A program made the position numbers and the translations under genes. 64,000 nucleotides of DNA from Cordilura impudica (Eukaryota > Arthropoda > Insecta > Diptera > Scathophagidae): assembly GCA_963682025.1 (NCBI GenBank), contig OY821518.1:305821429-305885428 (forward strand), read 5' to 3'. This document shows, one piece after another, positions 12,829-24,899 of the stretch. The notes below the pieces were generated by a model, which made no database searches, was not told the origin of the DNA, and worked only from the letters and a program-made list of their open reading frames with translations. The first letter of the stretch is position 1, and each line of letters begins with the position of its first letter.

Positions 12829-13180
12829 TTATAGGCACTGTTACAGAACGCCCTGTTATAATCAGCTGGTGAAGCTGTGTTTATTACTATGTTCTATTTC
12901 ATGTATTTCTGTATTTTGACATTTTGTTTGTAAACCGCGTTTTTGCATGCTTCTTTGAGTCTCTGGTATTTAACTTGTGTTATTTAGCGTCAGGTTTCAT
13001 TTTCGTTGTAATTTTCAAAGAAGGAGGTGCAAAACTGCGGTATGTATTAACAACCTGAATTGTAAGCTTTATTAATATTCTATGTATTTTTAGAAATAAA
13101 CATTGGTTCATTTTTGTACCTGTTCAACGCAAGACTCCTGTTTGACATTTTTTTTAGTTACAGCCGTAACAGGCCCTAAT
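12829..13180. mobile_element. Possible small MITE with imperfect ends
   Basis: The block ataggcactgttacagaacg at about 12830 is imperfectly inverted as cagccgtaacaggccctaat at about 13162-13181, enclosing about 350 bp without coding sequence. The match is short and no target duplication is certain. Confidence 0.3.
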
Positions 13181-13251
13181 GAATAAACAGACAAAATTAG
13201 CAGTTGTCACGACATCCCTATGTGAGGCCACGTACTTTTCACCCCATGTAG

Positions 13252-13690
13252 TAAATATACTTTGATTAAATTTGATATATAATCTAATATCGGCCATAGG
13301 ACGAACGCTATTGAAATTGATGAAAATCGGTGCATGTTCAGACTTATAATCCTTATATAAAATAACTCCTATGAAATCGACTTAAATTGCTATAAGATCC
13401 AAATTATCATATAGATCTATTGTCCAATTGAGATTTTGTGTTCTTATTACATTCATTAATTATAAGTCCAAAAATAAACCCAATAGCACAATTTTTAGTC
13501 ATAGCCCCCATATAAAGCTGCTTCACTTAAACCTATCAAAAACAAAAATATTGCACAGATTTTTCACAAAATTGGTTTGTATAGTATATAAGTGGCTTTA
13601 CCAAATATGGTCAGGATCGGTTCATTTTTCGACATAGTCCCCATATAAGTATAGCAGACGATATGAACTTTCTTAAAACTGCAGGCAAAC
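13252..13690 (-). repeat. DINE-like interspersed repeat, copy C, main fragment
   Basis: Diverged minus-orientation fragment carrying ggccataggacgaacgctat, the catgttcagacttataatcc region and tatagcagacgatatgaact. The remainder of this copy, with the tctctaaacgcatggtatag motif, reappears at about 14211-14310. About 520 bp, including a MITE, were therefore inserted or rearranged inside it. Terminal motifs are lost on the left. Confidence 0.8.
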
Positions 13691-13701
13691 CAATTAACTA
13701 A

Positions 13702-13954
13702 AGGTGCGTTCAGACTACGCAAATATTTGACCAAATAAACATAACCCCTAATTTTATGAAAGTTTTATTCAATCTTACATGATATATAAAAGACAAAATT
13801 AAGTTATGTTTTATTACATTAGTAATATTTAATATATTTAACTATATTCTATATCATATATTGTATAACTTAATGAAAATTATACAAGGAAAATTATACA
13901 TTATTTAGGGGTTACGTTTATTTGGTCAAATATTTGCGTAGTCTGAACGCACCT
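13702..13954. mobile_element. 253-bp MITE with long near-perfect inverted repeats
   Basis: The left end aggtgcgttcagactacgca with the following aatatttgaccaaataaac is repeated in exact inverted form at the right end (gtttatttggtcaaatattt, then gcgtagtctgaacgcacct). The arms are about 39 bp. The flanks are TAA at 13699-13701 and TAA at 13955-13957, consistent with a 3-bp duplication. There is no coding sequence. It sits inside copy C of the DINE-like repeat. Confidence 0.85.
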
Positions 13955-14210
13955 TAAGTAGAAAAATTTTCATATAGAAACAATCTATTCAATTAAAACA
14001 AAACAATTATCACAATGTTCAATAAATCGCTGATGAAGGCTTAAATGCCAGAAACCGGTCCGATTAAGAATACAGTGCAGTTATGAATTTTTGAAATATA
14101 TGCTTTCTTCTTCTTTACCACGCACCATTTAAACAAAATTAAAATTTGCATATTAATTACAGTAGTAATTGCAATATGTCTGAAAAATTACTATAAATCT
14201 AACAAAAAAA

Positions 14211-14310
14211 AAAAAAAAAAAATTAATAAAAAATCCACCAATTTGTGGACCCAAGACCAATTCTCTAAACGCATGGTATAGGATATCGCATAGTTGGTGT
14301 CTTACGCGTA
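14211..14310 (-). repeat. DINE-like copy C, distal fragment
   Basis: Contains aattaataaaaaatccacca, then ctctaaacgcatggtatagg and atatcgcatagttggtgtct, a decayed form of the family's hairpin end. It is in the same orientation as 13252-13690 and continues that copy. Confidence 0.7.
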
Positions 14311-15202
14311 AAAAATCAGAACTATAGTGGGCCAAATTATATATAATGTTTTTTTTTTCATCCCTTTATAAATATTAATATTATGTATTTCGAACTCTTA
14401 TGTTTTTAAGGAAAAGAAAAATATTTTGATTATATTATATTATTTCTAGGATTTCCTTTAATGATATTAATAATACGCGAATCAATGCCACAATTCATAT
14501 AGTTAAAAATATTATTTAAAACCGCGATTATAATTGTGATAGCGTTTTTACCTTGAATAACGATAGTATATCGATAGTGACTGTTTTATGCCGATTATAC
14601 TACCGTTCTATCATCTACTTGTATTAGTATACTAGTATACTTATAGTATACTTATACTAGTACATAATGAATATCATTTAGGTGATATCGTTTCGATATA
14701 TAACGATTTCGCTTGGTTTATTGGGGTAAGAAAACCCTTGTTGAATATAAGCCGCCTTCGATATGTTATAGCTACAAAGTAAAAATAAAATAATAAAACA
14801 TAAATTTTATATGAAGAAATACATCTGTCATGTCCTACTTGTTGAAGTATTTAACAATTCATGATAAGTAATATATATTTACATAGAAAAATAACAAACA
14901 GATAATCTATTGTACAAGGACAATTGCTGTTATCAATAGAGAGTAATGAAAGACCGAATAAAAGCAAAAGTTGTGTAATCCAAAGAAAATTAATCTTTGA
15001 TATAAAAGAATAGGCTGAATAATGAAGCAATTGAAAGTACTTAACACAAATCCATACATGTGTATAAATAAATGTGTTTTAATATGAATGTCCTTAGAGA
15101 TATTTGTATTTTTAGTGAAAAATGCTTTAACAAATACAACATAGTTTATAATGAGTGATTTTATAGTAACAAATTACTCATTCACGAAATAAAACAATTA
15201 AA
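14311..15202. other. Intergenic AT-rich stretch
   Basis: No gene was recognised. A short self-complementary cluster around 14625-14665 (repeats of tagtatactagtata type) could form a hairpin. Confidence 0.5.
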
Positions 15203-15999
15203 AACAAGTAAGAAAATTAAAGTCGGTCTAGCCCGACTATACGACACCCTATACCATGGCTAAGAGACCCTATCTCTTCGGTCCAACTAATTGGATATAG
15301 CAAATAAGCATAAACCAAATTTGAGTGGCATTTTTATTAATTTTGTTCGCTGCAGATATGAAAAAGTTCATATCGGATACTATATTTATATGGGGACTAG
15401 GTCGAAAAATGGACCGATCCTGACCATATTTGGTATAGTCACTTATACTTTGAAAAAATATAAACAAACTAAATTTGAGAAAAATCTGTGCAATATTTTT
15501 GTTTTTTTGATAGATTTAAGTGAAGATCGGGAAGCAGCTCTTTATGGGGCCTATGCTGAAGAATTTTAATATAGGGAGTAATTTTGAACTACTGATTAAT
15601 GGATGTAATAAACATATACAAACCCAATTTGACTGAGATCTATATGATAATTTGGAACTTACGGCAATTTTTGTCGATATCATAGGGGTCATTTGTATGG
15701 GGGCTAGGTCTGAACATGGACCGATTCTCACCAGTTTCAACAGCGTTCATCCCATGGCCGATGGAAGCTTATATATCAAATTTCGTCAAAATATATTCAT
15801 ATTTGCGACCTGTAGTTTGATTACAAGCTTTACATGGACACACAGACGGACGGACGGACGGACATGGCTATTTCGATTCAAAAAGTGATTCAGAGTTGAT
15901 CGGTATAATTAAAGATGGGTCAAGGACGAGTATTTTTGGTTGTTACAAACAGCAGCACAAAGTCATTATACCCAAACCACATAGTGATATAGGGTATAA
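15203..15999 (+). repeat. DINE-like interspersed repeat, copy D, near full length
   Basis: One of the most complete copies (about 797 bp). It has aacaagtaagaaaattaaag, the hairpin, accctataccatggctaaga, the central gatcgggaagcagctcttta block, a (gacg)n microsatellite at about 15846-15863, and the end accacatagtgatatagggt. Both strands have open frames of 65-92 codons that recur in other copies with different breaks, so they are not genes. Confidence 0.95.
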
Positions 16000-18177
16000 T
16001 GAATGTGTTTAACTGTGATCCAAGAAAACATATTAATCCAGATTAATTAAATTTGATCTTATTTAAATCAATTTATATGTAATATTTTTATGTATTTTAT
16101 TCTAATTTTTGATAAAAGTTCCATACAATTGCAAATGTCACATGACATTACATATGAAGCGGGAATTAATAATATAATTCATAAAATAATATCTATTTTA
16201 AAAGACTGGACCACAAATTCTATTGCTTTTGTTATTGAATATTAAAATTATTATTTAAAAACTGCTACGAATGTTAAGACTATAAGAATTTTACATGATG
16301 AGTCAACAACAAAATCATAAATAACCTGTTTGCGCACAATTATGACAGATGTTATTGTATTTATTTATGGAACTAGTCCAAATATTTAATTGTACATTTA
16401 ATAATAATTTTTAAAACATTTTCTCTTTACAACAAGTCTATCACTTTGATATTTCATAATCACTGAAATCGGCAGACACCTCTTGGAATAACGAAATGTT
16501 TTTAAAAGATCATAAAGGAAAAACAATATCAAAAATATCATAAGCACAATCAAAATAATGCCTATGTCGAAATAAATTTAAACAAATACAAAAATATCCC
16601 AGCAAAAACTAGGTAGTGATATGTTATAATTATTTGCATTACTTTATAATAACTTATCTTTCCTGTCTGTATTGTTTTAAAGTATGAAATAATATGTTTA
16701 CTTGTAAATTATTTTAGAATATAAAATATTTACTTATTGCTAAAAATAAATAATTATTTAGTATGTTCACTTTCGTATTATATGGAATATGCCACGGCCT
16801 TTGTTCAATTTTATTGTCGAAATTATCGACACATTATAATACATGTTTAAGTGTATCGACGGCTATATGAATAACCAGTTACCTTTTTTAAGAATGTTGT
16901 AAGGGATGTTGTGTGTGAATAATCGCTTATTTGTCAGATCCTCGTAAGCGTGCATGTAACCACTTATTCATACTTTTTGTAAACGAGCGAGGTAAGTATG
17001 TATACTTTCTTTTTGTGCCCTCGCGTGTAATTATAATTATAATTATAAAATGCCTAACTATAATCAGTGAAGACTTTAGTTTCCATTATACACAATATTA
17101 CGTGGTTATGGAAGTTTTTTGCTGGGATACATATGAAGACTTTGATTATGAAGGTCATGACAGACATTTCTCTTATCTGTTGAGAACATAAACAAATATT
17201 TTCACTGTCACTTAAATACAAGTTGTACGTCCATACATACATATATTTTAATGTGTAGTCAATTTTAATACTTTTGTTTAGTTAACGTATTTACTTTATT
17301 TAGATTTGCAATAAAATAGGAAGCAATGGCAACTGTCTGAGATATACAAACACGGAAAATAAATTAAGTAATAAATTTTAACTTTAACCGTTGTGCCGGG
17401 AATTTCGAAAATTTTATCTGAGTGCTCTTTTCAGACTTTTCAGGGCTCATTTCATGCCAATTATGTTTTATTTCAAGCCTGAATCTGATCTAAGCTATAA
17501 CTAATAATATCTATTTCGATTGGCTGTCTGCCCGAAAGCACTATAGAATCGTTACGTTGTACTGTGGTTTCAAATCCAAATCGAGCAGGACAAAATTTAA
17601 AACAATTTAGAATAATTTTATGCTGAACTGAGCAGATCTTCTGATTGCATCACATCTATTATTAGTTCACGGTTCAACGTAGATTCCACATTAAATAGCT
17701 GATGTTGTAAATCGGTTTTGGATATACTTATAAATACCTCGAAATGAGGTCTCAAATAAAAAATTTACTGAAAATGTTTATCAATTTTACGAAACTGGCC
17801 AAAACTAAAGAACATCGGTGTCTGCCAAATGCCTATAATCAGTTCATATATTAACTATTAGATTTGCAATCAATGACTATATAAATTAATTTTCACAATT
17901 TGCTACAGCTACAGATTCTGTGATGATGCTGGTAAATGACGATGAAATATTGATATTTATTATGTTGTATTATTAAAAAAAAATATTTTCTTTTTTTTTT
18001 ATTAACAGTTCGAAATTACCTAAAGAATTAAAATATAATATTAAGTAATTTAAAGTTTCAAAAGTTTAGTGATCTCTAAAGTAAATTTTTTCGTTACTTA
18101 AGAAATTTGCCAAAAACCAAATTTCGATGAGTTCCATTTCGGATATATAAAAATGTATTATTTTTTTTACTGTTATA
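16000..18177. other. Intergenic AT-rich stretch
   Basis: No gene, RNA or element end was recognised. An attataattataattata run occurs at about 17030-17048. The open frames at 16931-17191 and 17054-17242 overlap on opposite strands and look like chance. Confidence 0.5.
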
Positions 18178-18755
18178 AAGGGTGTTCCTAAATTTACGCA
18201 AGATTTGAATTTGCCACCATTGGTGTAGTTAGTAAAAATGGGGCATTACACGATAGAACAATGCATTTTCATTGTTGAACAATATTTCAAAAGTTTGGCG
18301 GTTATAGTTCGAAAATTGGATACAAAATATAATCGAAATATTCATCTAACTTCGTCAATTGTGATTGACACAAGAAGTGAAGCCCAATGGCCAGATACAG
18401 CGAAGAGAGTTAGTTCAATAGTTTATTGAACATCAACAAATGGTTGGTGATTTTTGGAACAAATTCATCCAAAGCGATGAAGCACATTTTTACCTTGATT
18501 AACGAAAAATTGTCAAAATTATCACATTTGGGTTTGAGAAAACTCACATGTGTTTGTCGGAAAACAAATGCATCAATAACGTGTCATTTATGCAAAATGG
18601 TTATCAAAATTTTCGAAAAGCGAGTGCGTATGTGCCTGCAAAGACGTTGAGGCCATTTGCTCAAAATTTTGTTCAATACATAACCCAAAACTGTGTACTT
18701 TAGGACAATATAACGAAAAACCCATGTTTTCTGGCATACATTTTGGGACACCCTT
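18178..18755 (+). mobile_element. Internally deleted mariner-like element
   Basis: Ends aagggtgttcctaaattt (18178) and, inverted, aagggtgtcccaaaatgt (ending 18755) are flanked by TA (18176-18177 and 18756-18757). The 578-bp interior keeps pieces of the transposase: MGHYTIEQCIFIVEQYFKSL from 18238, then VRKLDTKYNRN; near 18460, FIQSDEAHFYLD, a first-Asp-like motif; and near 18650, PFAQNFVQYI. Most of the catalytic domain is missing and several stops are present, so it is non-autonomous. Confidence 0.8.
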
Positions 18756-19847
18756 TATCAGAAAAGTAGCTATAACCGCAATTCGTTATAGCTTTACTTG
18801 GCTGTATGTCTAGAAAAAGTTTATCCACAATTTATAACCCAATATTTTTCAGACTCAGCGACATCAATAACAAATAATATGACAAAAAATAGTAATTTGG
18901 CCAAATAGATTTGAATTTAAACCACAGTGCATTGTTTAAATTGTGGAATTATACAAATTTATGTGTGTAGAATAAACAGTGTCATCCGCACACGCTTAAA
19001 TGGACAACAGGCTACAATAGCAATTAAATGTATTTTAAGAACTATTTGCATGTGGGTGGGTGACAGCTATATTTTTACATTTCATTTATGTGAAAAGTAT
19101 TAACAATCACCAAACAATTATGAATAATATATAAATAAGAATGTACTAAGGGAAAAAGAGCGTTAAATCCATTTTATCACAACGTGTTTTTTGCACAGCG
19201 GATTAGAGACCACAAATATTGGACATTTAAAAAACCGATTTTTAATTTTTTGTTTTAATACCCGGTTTCGAATAACCGGTTTTAGCGGTGTATTGTAAGT
19301 ACTAAATTTTAATAAGAAAATTTGATTTTATAAAAGAATTTTTTACCAATAAATCTCTGGTATGTGTATAAAAATTATGATATTGAGTATAGTAGAGTTA
19401 ACTAAAATAGTGGCGGACGTCCTTTATCCAAATTATTTTTGTTTTGAGTGAAAAATTACCTGTAAAACGGTGGTTATTTTTAATTCTCGTTCGATATTTA
19501 AAAAGGTATTTTGTATTTCTGCTTGCACTTATACGTGGAAATTTCGTAAATATCAAAGTAAATATTTTTATGGTCACACATATATATATAGTATATATCT
19601 GTGCTCACAAGCGGTAACCGCCTAAGTTGACTTAAGAAGGATTTGAATTATATATGCTATCATATTCTACCTACAATGCGTTATATTTACGTGAAATCCC
19701 CATTTCTCTAATACCTTTTTTTTTAAAGTTATTAATAATTATGTATACTGACCTAAGTCGTAATGAAAAACCCATTACATTTATGTAAAAAGTTATTTTT
19801 CTCGAGAACATGATGTTCGACTTGTGGCCACAGATATATGTATATAT
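18756..19847. other. Intergenic AT-rich stretch
   Basis: No coding or repeat signal beyond short AT tracts. The frame at 19671-19988 (minus) runs into the inverted-repeat arm of the next element and is not a gene. Confidence 0.5.
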
Positions 19848-21188
19848 TAGGGCGGGTCGATTTATTTTTCGACAATTTCCATATGATTTCCGTATTCTAT
19901 GGGTTATTCCATGAAAATTTGCCAAAGGAACCATACCTCTATCGTTAAAATCGAGTCCCCTACCTTTTGTTGGTAGATTTTTTCCCAAATTGACGTCCGT
20001 ATGAAATATTACCTACACGTTCACATCCATAACTCAAAAACTATCGATCGGGTAGGCGCGTTGGAAAGGTGAGCTCATTTTGATCAATTTACAAAAAAAA
20101 ATCTCCAACATTGGTCCAACGGTTCAAAAGTTACGGGCATTTTTGTCCGAATTTTGGAGCATTTTTCCATTTTTTTCATGATTTTGTCCAAGAATATTAC
20201 TTTCATGGCCATTTTTTTGGCTCAATTTTTTTGACTTACGAAGCTTACGAACGGAATATACAAATATGATTGATTTAAATGACGATACCATTTTATTCGA
20301 ACCACCGTTTACGCAAAGTTATTCGTATGAACATTTGGAGGGATATTTAAATTACGAAGTGCCACCGTTCGATGATCTACAAATTCCTTTACACATTCAA
20401 GGAACGGAAAGACATGTCCAATTGCTGGCTGCCACTGCTAAACGAGTTGCAGGAAAGAATGTAGAAGGCGCTATGGCGACGACATTAGAGAGCCGTACGA
20501 AAACACCCAGACTTGAAAGCAAACAAGACTTTCAGAAAAAATAATGTTTTTTTTTCACATTTTGTCTTTTACTACACTCAAATTGAATACTTTTTTTTTG
20601 ATAATAGGTTGATAGATACTTTATTATCTCTTAATTTGAATTTTTGTACAAAAAAAAATAAAAAGGGAAAAAATCAAAAATTTGGTTGTATGTGTTATTT
20701 TGTTTTAGCAATATCGCATGAATTAATCAACCGAATTTGATAAATTTGGGCTTAAACTCTTCGTTTTGAATTGTAAATTGAATTAAATAATGGATTGAGC
20801 CAAAAAAAAAATGGCCATTAAAGTAATATTCTTGGACAAAATCATGAAAAAAATGGAAAAATGCTCCAAAATTTGGACAAAAATGCCCGTAACTTTTGAA
20901 CCGTTGGACCAATGTTGGAGATTTTTTTTTTGTAAATTGATCAAAATGAGCTCACCTTTCCAACGCACCTACCCGATCGATAGTTTCTGAGTTATGGTTG
21001 TGAACGTGTAGGTAATATTTCATACGAACGTCAATTTGGGAAAAAATCTACCAACAAAAAGTAGGGGACTCGATTTTAACGATAGTGGTATGGTTCCTTC
21101 GGCAAATTTTCATGGAATAACCCATAGAATACGGAAATCATAGGGAAATTGGTGAATTTTTTCACTCCCTACCAATCGACCCGCCCTA
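19848..21188. mobile_element. Long-inverted-repeat DNA transposon, 8-bp target duplication
   Basis: The element begins tagggcgggtcgatt and ends aatcgacccgccctag minus the final g. The arms are about 380-395 bp (19848-20226 and 20794-21188) and near-mirror images throughout; both carry, for example, ccatgaaaatttgcc and gatcgatagtt-type blocks. It is flanked exactly by gtatatat at 19840-19847 and at 21189-21196. About 570 bp lie between the arms, including a short coding relic. Long arms plus an 8-bp duplication indicate a cut-and-paste DNA transposon. The duplication length fits hAT, P or Merlin-like groups, but the termini fit none that I can name. Confidence 0.9.
20266..20544 (+). pseudogene. 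Coding relic inside the long-inverted-repeat element
   Basis: A 92-codon frame starts MIDLNDDTILFEPPFTQSYS and contains IPLHIQGTERHVQLLAATAK and LESRTKTPRLESKQDF before its stop. The composition is protein-like and free of low complexity, unlike the flanks. It resembles, from memory, the C-terminal ends of uncharacterised repetitive arthropod proteins that have IP.H.Q..ER.V and a late SR...P...K.DF motif. I infer it is the 3' remnant of the element's own protein, captured in a non-autonomous derivative. The function is unknown. Confidence 0.5.
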
Positions 21189-22165
21189 GTATATATATAT
21201 TGTTTAAATATGAGCATTTTAAAATTGGTTTGTACACATATTAACATATATTTCGTACGAGGAACCTTAGGTCATACCACGAAAGTTATGGTGGTTCAAA
21301 ATTTTTAAATTTAAATAAAAAATTAATATTGTTGTTCGAATTTAACAAACTTAACGTTGATTAATGTTGCATGTTATTCAGAAGACTTGATGAGATTATC
21401 GTAAATAGCTTCAAAAGGACAGTGGTTCAAAATTAATATTTCTCAACATAATTTAGAAATATTTCAATTTTTGTTTTTGGAGCTATGACGAAGATTTTAA
21501 CCATTTACATATATGTATACACCTTAAAAATGTATCAAACGCCGCAAATTTGCTAATCGCAAAAAGACGAGGAATTTAAAATTTCAAACATCAAATTCTT
21601 ACATAACATTATTTATTATATTTAATATTTTTTTTTTGTAATATTTGTTCAAACTGTTTCGATGTATGATCGCTATGTATTTTACAGCAGAACTGTAGAT
21701 ACTTTGTCAAAAATCAAACTCAAAAGATTGATTATACATAGAGTGGCTCCATAAAATATTCGCTCACCAGTATTTTTCTTTAAGATTATTCCATAAAATG
21801 TTAATTTCTTATAATTACACGTTCTCTTTTATTATTATTATATATAATAATTCTATTAATCAAAACAAGTTACAAAAATTTGTATTTTCAAATTTATGAA
21901 AAAGAAATAAATTTAAAAGTAATCGATGTATTATTTTCTACTCCAAAAAGTATTCGCTAATTATGATTATAACACAAATATAAATTATAAAAAACTTCCA
22001 AAAGATAAAATTTTTTTTCAAAAATTGTAGAAGACATTTTTAATTTATATTATTAAGGTGGGAAGTACACAGCCCGCGTTTCGCAGGCAACGCTTTTTGA
22101 GCTTTCCAAAGGTTTTTGCGCTTTATACACGGCAAGTTATAAATTTTTTTTTCTTTCTCCGACTT
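21189..22165. other. Intergenic AT-rich stretch
   Basis: No recognisable gene or element. It runs up to the start of DINE-like copy E. Confidence 0.5.
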
Positions 22166-22970
22166 GTATATATCACTGTGGTCAGGTATAATGACTTTCT
22201 GCTGATGTTTGTAACTACCAAAAATATTTGACCTAGACCCATCTTTTATTGTACCGATCGACTCAGAATCACTTTCTGAGAATCAGTTCACAGAAGAATC
22301 ACTTTCTGCGTTGATTTAGCGATGTCCGCCCATCCGTCCGTCTGTCCGTTCGTCCGTCTGTGTATCCATGTAAACCTTGTAATCAAACTACAGGTCGCAA
22401 ATATGAATATATTTTGGTGAAAGTTAGTATATAGAATTCTATCGGCCATAAGATGAACGCTATTGAAATTGTTCAGACCTAGGCCCCATACAAATGACCC
22501 CTATGAGATCCACTTAAATTGCCATAATATCCAAATTATCATATAGATACCGGGCAAATTGGGTTTGTGAATATTTATTACATCCATTTATCAGTAGTCC
22601 AAAAATAAACCCTCTTATCATAGCCCCCCATATGAAGCTGATTCCCGATCTTCACTTAAATATATTAAAACACAAATATATTGCACTGATATTTCTCCAA
22701 TTGGGTTTGTAATGTTTTTGCAAAAAATAATAGACCTTACCAAATATAGTCGGGATCGGTCCATTTTTCGACCTAGTCCCCATATAAATATAGCATCCGA
22801 TAGAACTGTTTGATATCCGAAGTCAACATAATTAATAAAAATGCTGCTCAAATTTGATTTATGCTTATTTTCTATATATAATTAGTTGGACCTAAGAGAT
22901 AGGGTCTTTAAACACATGGTATAGGGTATCGCATAGTCGGTCCAGACCGACTATAATTTGCTTGCTTGTT
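22166..22970 (-). repeat. DINE-like interspersed repeat, copy E
   Basis: Full-length minus-orientation copy. The left end is diverged (gtatatatcactgtggtcag) before the conserved gtataatgactttctgctga. It has a duplicated block around the gaatcactttctgag motif (about 22262-22310), a degenerate microsatellite (ccgtccgtctgtccgttcgt, about 22332), and the terminal hairpin with one change (tagtcggtccagaccgacta). Confidence 0.9.
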
Positions 22971-23194
22971 TATTTTTTTTATTAGATTTTCATTCATATA
23001 TTAAGAAATTTATTTCACTTTTATTGTATTTCACATTCAAAACTAAACAGCAACAGCTGTTTAGCTGTAATGATGCCTACAAGGCTTGAAAAAATTGTAC
23101 CGCTCTCTCTGAAAATATACTACTTCAATTTTTTTGACAGTAGTCCAAAAAGCGTTGAAGTGTATAAAGCGTTGATTTATCGTTATTGCAAGTT

Positions 23195-23880
23195 CATCAT
23201 GGGACGAATGCAACGTGAAACAACAGAGCATGAAAGAAAAATTATATTAAATCTTCATAAAGAAGAAAAATCTATCCCCGAAATAGCGAAAAGTGTGGAA
23301 AGATCTGACAGAAATTCATCCAGTAATAACTTTAAGAACAGGAAAAGATTTGGCAGGCCTAAGAAGTTAACTTGAAAGAAATATGAATTTTTACAAACAG
23401 AATCAAAAAAGTCATAGAAAAAGTGTTGTTAAATTGATCAATGAGGTCATTAGTCAGTTTGGAATGAATTTAGCTGTTAATGCGTGATACTGGTACCAAT
23501 GAGTAGAGTGGCACAAATAAAACATTCATTAAAAAAAATCAGCAAAGAAAACGTAAACTGTTTACCACAACTTATAAAAAACAAAACACCTGATTTTTGG
23601 AATAAGCTAATATTCTCTAATGAGAGGACATTTATTATCTTTGAATAAGACGGACGCGACATAATGTGGAAGGTTTTGTTCTTGTATGGGACTGTATGAA
23701 TTAATCATGGACCAGAAGGAAAAAAGACTTTAAAACTTTAAAAGAAAATAAAGAAAGTAGTGGAATACTGCGTGGAATACTAAAATCTAGGTACTTCATA
23801 ATTGTACAAAATGGGTCGAAACACCGCCACAATCAGCAGATGTTCCACGTGTTGTCATAATTTAATCAAAAAAATTTTCT
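23195..23880 (+). pseudogene. Tc1-like transposase relic
   Basis: Starts MGRMQRETTEHERKIILNLH near 23201, then EIAKSVERSD and FKNRKRFGRPKKLT. This is the paired helix-turn-helix layout followed by the GRPKKL linker motif typical of Tc1 transposases. Later fragments include FWNKLIFSNERTFIIFE near 23600, covering the first catalytic position (SDE changed to SNE), and a trace of the QNGSKHRHNQQ region near 23810. Frameshifts and stops are frequent. Element ends were not identified. Confidence 0.7.
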
Positions 23881-23954
23881 TTTTCTTTCGAAAAACAGTT
23901 ATAATAATCTAACCCATAAAAACAAAGTTTTTATTAAAACTCTTTCTCTTTATG

Positions 23955-24420
23955 CATATGAGTTTTGAATCTCTCCTCGACTGTGCGTAACTTTGCGTGA
24001 CTATTTAAAATTAATCTTTGGCCACAAAAAGTCTATGGACAAAGTTTCAGATCAATCGGATGATGGGAAGTGAGGTTTTAATCTCTCTGTGACTGTGCGT
24101 GACTAAGCGTGACTGTGCGTGACTATGTCAAAGTTAATGTTTTTTCACAGCAAGTCTATCGACCAAGTTTCAGATCGATCGGATAAGGGGAAAGTGGTTT
24201 TAAATCACTCCGTGACTGTGCGTGACTGTGCGTGACTATGTCGAAGTTAATGTTTTTTTACAGCAAGTGTATGGACCAAGTTTCAGATCGATCGTATAAG
24301 GAAAATGACATTAAGATCGCTCCGTGACTTTGCGTGACTACCCCAAATTTAATCTGTAGTCACAACAAGACTATTGGCCAAGTTTCAGATCAATTGGATA
24401 ATAAGAAATGGGGTTGCCCC
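23955..24420. repeat. Tandem repeat, about four units of about 115 bp
   Basis: Each unit combines gtgactgtgcgtgacta short repeats with a conserved stretch (cagcaagtctat, gaccaagtttcagatcgatc) and a less conserved link. Four units are visible at roughly 23960, 24076, 24196 and 24311. The array ends near acgacacgcagacagacaga. It has no coding potential. Confidence 0.75.
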
Positions 24421-24520
24421 ACGACACGCAGACAGACAGAGGGTATGAGGGTTTTTATTCATATTCATTATTATTAAAAAAAAAACTTAAAACTAATGAG
24501 CCAAATATTAAAAATATAGA

Positions 24521-24895
24521 TGAGGGCGGTGCCAGAATAACCCGACCTGACAAAAAAAAACCCAACAAATTTTGGGAAAAATCTTTATTATTTCTCAATA
24601 TAGTCTCGTTTTAGGTAGATACCTTTTTACCAGCGATATTCAATAGTTTCGATACCCTGTTCATAGTAAGCTATCTAGCTCATTAAAATAGCCATCAATC
24701 GCAGACTCCACCTCTTCACTGTTGGCCACCGAGTCATTTTTCACGTTTGGAAATAGAAAAAAAACCGGGGGGCTAAATTTAGCAAATAAGGTGCGTGATG
24801 AAGTAATTCTGACCTTAATTAATGGATTTTGGCCATCGTAGTGGTGGATGTGTGAACTGGTGCATTTTCTAGATGAAACCACAATTGGAAAAGGG
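24521..24895 (-). mobile_element. Mariner fragment, one end
   Basis: Starts with the terminus tgagggcggtgccagaataa followed by cccgacctgac, which matches the inverted right end of the 4271-5101 element. The minus strand carries C-terminal transposase remains at 24661-24882, including TSSHIHHYDGQNPLIKVRIT and FSPPVFFLFPNVKND. It breaks off near 24895, where a Tc1 fragment begins. Confidence 0.7.
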
Positions 24896-24899
24896 TAAG

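Noticed and set aside
15270..15888. Several 65-92-codon frames on both strands
   Set aside because: They belong to the DINE-like repeat and recur in other copies with incompatible breaks; not genes.
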